NCBI GenBank assembly: GCA_030683105.1
Contig: JAUXMZ010000048.1
Span: forward strand, 1 to 64,000
Direction of reading: 5' to 3'
DNA: 64,000 bases
Source of the DNA: Burkholderiales bacterium
GTDB taxonomy: Bacteria; Pseudomonadota; Gammaproteobacteria; Burkholderiales; SG8-41
Below the pieces are notes generated by a model that saw only the letters and a list, made by a program, of their open reading frames with translations, was not told where the DNA came from and did no database searches. Of this stretch, positions 59,586 to 64,000 are shown one piece after another (positions within the stretch are counted from its first letter, which is position 1; every line of letters begins with the position of its first letter). Both the position numbers and the translations under genes were made by a program.

Positions 59586-60881
59586 ATGGCGGCTGAGCGC
59601 CAGGGCAGTCTGGCTCCCGGCGTGCGACCGCGCGAAGTGTGGTCGTGGGCGATGTACGATTTCGCCAACTCCGGCTACACCACGGTTGTCATCACCGCCG
59701 TATTCAATGCCTACTTTGTTGCCGAGGTCGCGGGCAACGCACCGTGGGCGACATTCGCCTGGACCTGCGCGCTCGCGGTGTCCTACGCGCTGATCATGCT
59801 TACCGCGCCGCTGCTGGGCGCGTACGCTGATGCGCATGCGGCGAAGAAGCGCTTGCTGATTGTCACCACGCTCGGCTGTATTCTGTTCACTGCGGCGCTG
59901 GCTTTCGTGGGGCGCGGCGATCTGTGGCTCGCGATCGCACTGATCGTGCTGTCCAACTTCTTTTTTGGCAGCGGTGAGAACCTGATCGCGGCGTTTTTGC
60001 CGGAACTGGCGCAAAGCGAAGCGCTGGGCCGCGTCTCGGGCTGGGGCTGGAGCCTCGGTTATCTCGGCGGGCTGGTCAGTCTTGGCGCCTGTCTTGCCTA
60101 CGTGATCTGGGCGCAGGCGCAGGGCATGGAGGCCACCGGGTTCGTGCCGGTCACCATGCTGATTACGACAGCGATTTTCGCTTTGGCCAGCCTGCCCACG
60201 TTTTTATTTCTGCGCGAGCGCGCGACCCCGGTGTCGAATGCCGGCGCGGTGGTGCGCGAAGCGTTTTCCCGTCTGCGCGACACGCTGCGCCACGCGCATC
60301 GCTATACCGACCTGCGGCGCTTTCTGATCTGCATCGTGTTTTACCAGGCGGGCATACAGGCGGTGATCGCGCTGGCCGCGGTGTACGCCCAGCAGGTGAT
60401 GGGCTTTACCACGCGCGATACGCTGTTTCTTATCCTGCTCGTCAATATCACCGCCGCAGCCGGCGCTTTCCTGTTTGGCCAGGTGCAGGACCGGCTCGGG
60501 CATGTGCGCACCATCGTGCTGACCCTCGCCGGCTGGATAGTGGCGGTGCTGCTCGCCTACGCCGCGCAAAGCCCGCCGCTGTTCTGGGTCGCGGCCAACC
60601 TGGTCGGCGTGTGTCTTGGCGCCAGCCAGTCGGCAGGGCGCGCGCTGGTCGGGTATCTGAGTCCGCCGGCGCGCACCGCGGAGTTTTTCGGCCTGTGGGG
60701 CCTGGCGGTCAAGCTCTCGTCCATCCTCGGGCCAGTCACCTATGGCGCGGTCACGTGGGTCTCGAACGGCGACCACCGGCTCGCGATCCTGATCACCGGC
60801 ACTTATTTCGTGGCGGGAATCGCGATCATCGCCAGTCTCGACGTGCGTCGCGGGCGGGCCGCCGCACTCGATCCGAAATAA
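59586..60881 (+). CDS. MFS transporter, UMF1/Atg22 family
   Basis: Inner-membrane protein of 431 residues with 12 predicted membrane segments. The family marker is the N-terminal EVWSWAMYDFANSGYTTVVI; later GADVLI-type loop is AYADAHAAKKRLL, with SGENLIAAFLPELA and GWGWSLGYLGGLVSLGACLA. ATG 59586 is the natural start; the preceding codons belong to the repeat region. UMF1 members are linked to amino-acid or metabolite efflux, substrate unknown. Single gene; 103 bases before the next. Confidence 0.9.
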   Translation: MAAERQGSLAPGVRPREVWSWAMYDFANSGYTTVVITAVFNAYFVAEVAGNAPWATFAWTCALAVSYALIMLTAPLLGAYADAHAAKKRLLIVTTLGCILFTAALAFVGRGDLWLAIALIVLSNFFFGSGENLIAAFLPELAQSEALGRVSGWGWSLGYLGGLVSLGACLAYVIWAQAQGMEATGFVPVTMLITTAIFALASLPTFLFLRERATPVSNAGAVVREAFSRLRDTLRHAHRYTDLRRFLICIVFYQAGIQAVIALAAVYAQQVMGFTTRDTLFLILLVNITAAAGAFLFGQVQDRLGHVRTIVLTLAGWIVAVLLAYAAQSPPLFWVAANLVGVCLGASQSAGRALVGYLSPPARTAEFFGLWGLAVKLSSILGPVTYGAVTWVSNGDHRLAILITGTYFVAGIAIIASLDVRRGRAAALDPK

Positions 60882-60984
60882 CGGTAATTTCTCACTGGCC
60901 TGCAACCCGGCTTCATTCTACAATCCCCGGACACCAAAAAAGGTGCGCGCCGGACTCAACCCGGCGCTGACGCGGGAAAATCAC

Positions 60985-62532
60985 ATGCTCAAGTGGATTA
61001 CAGGCGACAAGCTCGATCACCCGATGGCCGACGCCAGGCAGGCGCGCGAGATCATCGCCGACCTGCCTACGATCGATTCCTCAAGAGCGCTGGAAGACAT
61101 TATCTACTGGCTCGATTCGCTGAACCATACCGAGGGTTTCAAGCTCGACCGCCGCTTCGAGAACATCGACCTTCTGGACGTGGCCGCGAAAAACCACCAG
61201 CGCAAGCTGTCGCAGGATTACCTGTCGACGGAGCGCCAGCAGAAATTCCGCGAGAACAAACTGTGGAAAGGCGTTTACGGCCTGTGGAAACATCTCGGAG
61301 ATGCGTATCTCAAATGCGTCGCGCAGTACGAGAGCGGCACAACGACTGCGTCATCCTCCAGGAAAATACTGCCGGTCATCGCGGCGCGCGGCCTGCGCGC
61401 GCTGAGCCTGCAGCTGAAATGGACGCTGCTGCGCTACGGGCTGGCGGAACCGCGGATCTGGTCTGAAATGTCGCGTCTTTACCAACTGGCGGAGGCTGGC
61501 GGCTTTGCGGACAACGTGATCGCGGTTTATCCGGGTTCCCACGGGCAAAGCACGGTCCGGCAGGAATTCCTGAAGGCGATGATGATATCGGCGTCCTCGA
61601 CCGATGGCCTGACCCCGGTGCAACAGGAAATCGCCGAGCGCGTGGTTGCTCATTTTTCCAGCCTGTTCAGGCTTGAGAAAACCCCGTCGGCGGCATGCAA
61701 TTATTATTTTGATCTGGGCGGCTCAAATCCTCCCGCACGCATGATCAAGGGCGCGGCGCCTGGTGCCACGTTGCGCTATTTTGGCGCGGGTGAGGGCCTG
61801 CCCCGGCTCAAGCGGCTGGCGGCGGAAATAAAAGAGACCGGAGGCATTCCGCAGGATGTCCATCTGGGCGGCACTTTCCAGAACGAGATGATTGTCGGCG
61901 TCCTGAATCATCTCGTGCAGTACTGGTCTGAAAATCCCCCGGAGCGCAGCACACAGCGCCACAAGATGGCCACCCGCATCACCATCGTGCCGGGCCTCAC
62001 CGATATCCTGAACACGCTCGATCCCGCCCACAGTGACGAGCTGGATTTCAGCCAGGATCAGACCGCCGAGAGCTGGATCGTCGAGAATGTGAGCGATGGC
62101 GGCTACGGTGCGATCATTCCGGCGGCACAAAGCGACTGGGTCAAAGTCGGCGGACTGATCGGCGTGCAGAGCGAAACGTCGATTTACTGGGGCATAGGAC
62201 TGGTCCGCCGCGTTGCAAGCGATGAGTACCAGCAGCGCCGCGTCGGCATCCAGCTGCTGTCGAAAACCGCGATTCCAGTCAGGATTTCTCACGCTGCCTC
62301 AGGCGTAGCGGACAGTGGTGACCGCGAGCCCGAGCCTGCGATCCTGTTGTCGACTTCGCCCGACAGCAAGGGCGAAGTCGGCGTCGTCATGCGGGCCGGC
62401 CTCTACAATCCGCGCGACAGCCTGGATATGACGGTCAGCGGCAAGCCCTATCTGCTGATGCCGGCCAGCATGGTCGAAGGCGGCGAAGATTTCGACTGGG
62501 CCCGGTTCAAGGTGATGCGGCGGGCGGGGTGA
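60985..62532 (+). CDS. Conserved betaproteobacterial protein with PilZ-like C-terminus
   Basis: A cytoplasmic protein of 515 residues (start MLKWITGDKLDHPMADARQA). The first 350 residues are helical, with IDLLDVAAKNHQRKLSQDYL and YLSTERQQKFRENKLWKGVY. The C-terminal part (about 380-500) is strand-rich: SWIVENVSDGGYGAIIPAAQ, DWVKVGGLIGVQSE, IGLVRRVASDEYQQRRVGIQ. This resembles PilZ-type c-di-GMP binding regions in related proteins, but the RxxxR signature is not clear. A signalling or surface-regulation role fits a pilus-bearing cell, by inference only. Confidence 0.75.
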   Translation: MLKWITGDKLDHPMADARQAREIIADLPTIDSSRALEDIIYWLDSLNHTEGFKLDRRFENIDLLDVAAKNHQRKLSQDYLSTERQQKFRENKLWKGVYGLWKHLGDAYLKCVAQYESGTTTASSSRKILPVIAARGLRALSLQLKWTLLRYGLAEPRIWSEMSRLYQLAEAGGFADNVIAVYPGSHGQSTVRQEFLKAMMISASSTDGLTPVQQEIAERVVAHFSSLFRLEKTPSAACNYYFDLGGSNPPARMIKGAAPGATLRYFGAGEGLPRLKRLAAEIKETGGIPQDVHLGGTFQNEMIVGVLNHLVQYWSENPPERSTQRHKMATRITIVPGLTDILNTLDPAHSDELDFSQDQTAESWIVENVSDGGYGAIIPAAQSDWVKVGGLIGVQSETSIYWGIGLVRRVASDEYQQRRVGIQLLSKTAIPVRISHAASGVADSGDREPEPAILLSTSPDSKGEVGVVMRAGLYNPRDSLDMTVSGKPYLLMPASMVEGGEDFDWARFKVMRRAG

Positions 62533-62540
62533 TTTTTTCT

Positions 62541-62575
62541 AATGTTGAGTGTTGAGTGTTGAGTGTTGAGTGGCG
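62541..62575. repeat. Seven-base tandem repeat (GTTGAGT)
   Basis: About four copies of gttgagt, the reverse complement of the CAACACT heptamer at 17514, followed by gtggcgagcggtgagcg, which resembles the ctcaccgctcaccg stretch at 31944. Confidence 0.75.
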
Positions 62576-62655
62576 AGCGGTGAGCGCGCTGTGATGGGGC
62601 GTGGTCTAAAACCTAATGAAACCGCCCAGTCTTCTTTTCAACACCTTCTTTATAA

Positions 62656-62686
62656 CACCCGCTCGACGGGTGCGCTTGACGGGTGC
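62656..62686. repeat. Doubled palindromic module, variant
   Basis: cacccgctcgacgggtgcgc then ttgacgggtgc: two overlapping palindromes of the acccg...cgggt type, flanked by ttcttttcaacac sequence that recurs at 62750. Confidence 0.55.
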
Positions 62687-62786
62687 CTAAAATCCAAAAG
62701 AGCATGAACGCGAAGGACGCAAAGGATCGCAAAGGAAAACGAAGGATTCTTTTCAACACGTCCATTCAGGGATGCGCGAAGAAAAG

Positions 62787-63028
62787 TATAATAAAAACAA
62801 CGGGTTAAATTACCCCCGTGAATGAGGGCACGCTGCGGGACAGCGGAACAGTTCTTCGTGCAACATCCGTTTCGCACGGAGCACACGGAGGGCACTGAGA
62901 AAAGCAGAGATTGATGAATTACCTCCGTGAACTCCGTGTGCTCCGTGCGAACCGCAGTTAACGGAATATTGAAAAGAATTCTCCGTGCGAACCCTGACTT
63001 GAATCCGGGGGGAGATCCAATCCAAGGC
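62787..63028. repeat. Composite long repeat, copy 2 (hairpin core inverted)
   Basis: Left flank tataataaaaacaacgggtt and on with ggcacgctgcgggac (62787-62870), CACGGAG hairpin (62871-62953) with core ctgagaaaagcagag, an extra unit gttaacggaatattgaaaag (62956-62975), and right flank to aatccaaggc (63028). Compared with copy 1 at 33062, both flanks run in the same direction but the hairpin core is reverse-complemented. The remainder of the 62533-63200 gap shows no gene. Confidence 0.8.
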
Positions 63029-63160
63029 GAAACTGGGTACTGATTTCGCGCAGATTTTTGTATCGAACCGATCTTACGGCGTATTATTCAGAGCAATGTA
63101 TCCGTAGGCACCCGTGTTACCCCCATGGGGGACAGGACAGTGTCAACGAAATCGGATTAG

Positions 63161-63175
63161 TTGACACAATGTCAA
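63161..63175. promoter_or_regulatory. TTGACA-N3-TGTCAA palindrome
   Basis: Perfect six-base arms, with another tgtcaa at 63141. It lies 26-40 bases before the next gene start and could be both an operator and a -35 element. No clean -10 is visible. Confidence 0.4.
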
Positions 63176-63200
63176 CCACTTCAAGATAGGTTTGAGTTCA

Positions 63201-64000
63201 ATGAAGCGCCCCCGTACTAGGTCGCGAGAGTTCGAGCTACTGGCGTCCCGAATTGAAGGCGCTCTTGCGCCAAAGGGAGCCAAGGTAAAGTCGCCAGACC
63301 GAATACGCGATAAAATCACAGGTCAATACCGCGAGGTCGATGTCTCAATCAGATACACGGTGGGGAGTTGCGACCTCCTAATCACCATTGAATGCCGAGA
63401 TCGCTCACGCGTTCAAGATGTTACATGGATTGAGCAGCTCGCCACCAAGCGTGCACACATCGGCGCTGATCGAACAATCGCAGTCTCATCGACCGACTTC
63501 ACTGAAGCGGCGGTGCGAGCAGGCGCGGCGCACAACATATCTCTTCGGCGGATTTCCGAGTTAACCGACGACGAAATCAGCGGTCTAACCAGTCAGCTTG
63601 AGGTGACCATCGGCTTTATTGACTTCACTCTCGGTCGCATGACTTTGGCTTACCGTTACGCAAGCGATAGGCCGCTAGCGCTTGATGAGGCCTCGCGAAA
63701 CCTCTTCAATTCCCTCGCCTGGGATGCACCTATCTTCCGCTGTAACGATGCGAAAGATCCGGTTACCTTGAATGACTTGATAGCGCGCTCTATGCCGAAG
63801 CCGCCTGGCTTCCCGAGCATGCAGTCGACAGGGGCTACAAACTCACTATCGGCAACATTCAGCCGAAACCCTATCTTGGACCACCTTCCAGAAGTACCGG
63901 CGGACGGCAGCCCCATCAGCGACACTCTTACGTTGCACATTGAGGATGAGGACGTCTCCGTCCAGACGGACCAGGGGCCTAAACTGCTTCGAGAACTTTC
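63201..64000 (+). CDS. Restriction-endonuclease-like protein (partial, runs off window)
   Basis: The open frame from ATG 63201 is uninterrupted to the window end (266 codons). The N-terminal domain is PD-(D/E)xK-like: YREVDVSIRYTVGSCDLLIT with IECRDRSRVQDV, then WIEQLATKRAHIGADRTIAV and SSTDFTEAAVRAG, a pattern shared with Mrr-like nucleases that act on or sense DNA. The acidic-x-Lys site reads E-C-R. The remaining part (LPEVPADGSPISDTLTLHIE) is unassigned. Lower GC and separate palindrome upstream suggest an accessory gene. Confidence 0.75.
   Translation, partial: MKRPRTRSREFELLASRIEGALAPKGAKVKSPDRIRDKITGQYREVDVSIRYTVGSCDLLITIECRDRSRVQDVTWIEQLATKRAHIGADRTIAVSSTDFTEAAVRAGAAHNISLRRISELTDDEISGLTSQLEVTIGFIDFTLGRMTLAYRYASDRPLALDEASRNLFNSLAWDAPIFRCNDAKDPVTLNDLIARSMPKPPGFPSMQSTGATNSLSATFSRNPILDHLPEVPADGSPISDTLTLHIEDEDVSVQTDQGPKLLREL

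Overview
The window is a chromosomal segment of a GC-rich betaproteobacterium (Burkholderiales or Nitrosomonadales type). This rests on the ileS-lspA-ispH order, a compact minor-pilin/pilY1 operon, six full-length orphan Bug (TctC-type) solute receptors plus one mini version, and many CoA-linked catabolic genes. The closest lineage cannot be fixed from sequence reading alone.

Layout. 1-4.7 kb: housekeeping genes ileS, lspA and ispH. 4.7-13.5 kb (minus strand): a type IV pilus tip operon read pilE-like > fimT > pilV > pilW > pilX > pilY1 > TonB-like. 13.8-14.4 kb: an Irr-like Fur-family regulator, tRNA-Thr(CGT) and a terminator. 14.4-33 kb: catabolic and transport genes (Bug receptors, SDR, acyl-CoA dehydrogenase, alpha/beta hydrolases, PrpD, SMP-30, acyl-CoA ligase, ACMSD-like amidohydrolase) and a degenerate HtrA-like protein. 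33.4-42.2 kb: an accessory island, AT-richer at its start, with a HEPN-like unknown, an ApeA-type HEPN protein, an LA2681-type HEPN protein, a DUF4238 protein and a convergent MmeI-like single-chain restriction-modification enzyme. 42.6-51 kb: a Yip1 protein, an exported unknown, more Bug genes, a D-tartrate dehydratase-like enolase-superfamily gene, an HI1419/HI1420-type toxin-antitoxin pair and a lone HigA-like regulator. 51.4-62.5 kb: further oxidoreductases, a TPP enzyme, an amidase, a CoA transferase, an MFS transporter, a membrane-anchored Mrr-like nuclease and a PilZ-like conserved protein. 63.2 kb to the end: a truncated PD-(D/E)xK-type gene.

The most unusual feature is the intergenic DNA. 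Nearly every gap over about 120 bases holds a hairpin-type element built from short degenerate direct repeats: 7-base (CAACACT, ATTCGTR), 9-base (CACAGAGGA, CACGGAGTT) or 10-base (GCCGATGAAC) units. Most are arranged as a left arm, a core and a reverse-complement right arm. Copies of one element occur in opposite orientations. In one pair the hairpin core is inverted while both outer flanks remain collinear. A small palindromic module (acccgtcaagcgggt) is repeatedly nested inside the other repeats. One CACAGAG element has a complete GxxExxY gene (PD-(D/E)xK-like, unknown function) exactly between its two arms, with the last codons of the gene lying in repeat sequence. This resembles a repeat-plus-nuclease unit similar in logic to REP/RAYT systems and is my best candidate for an undescribed system. 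The second candidate is the run of HEPN-like genes at 33.4-37.5 kb.
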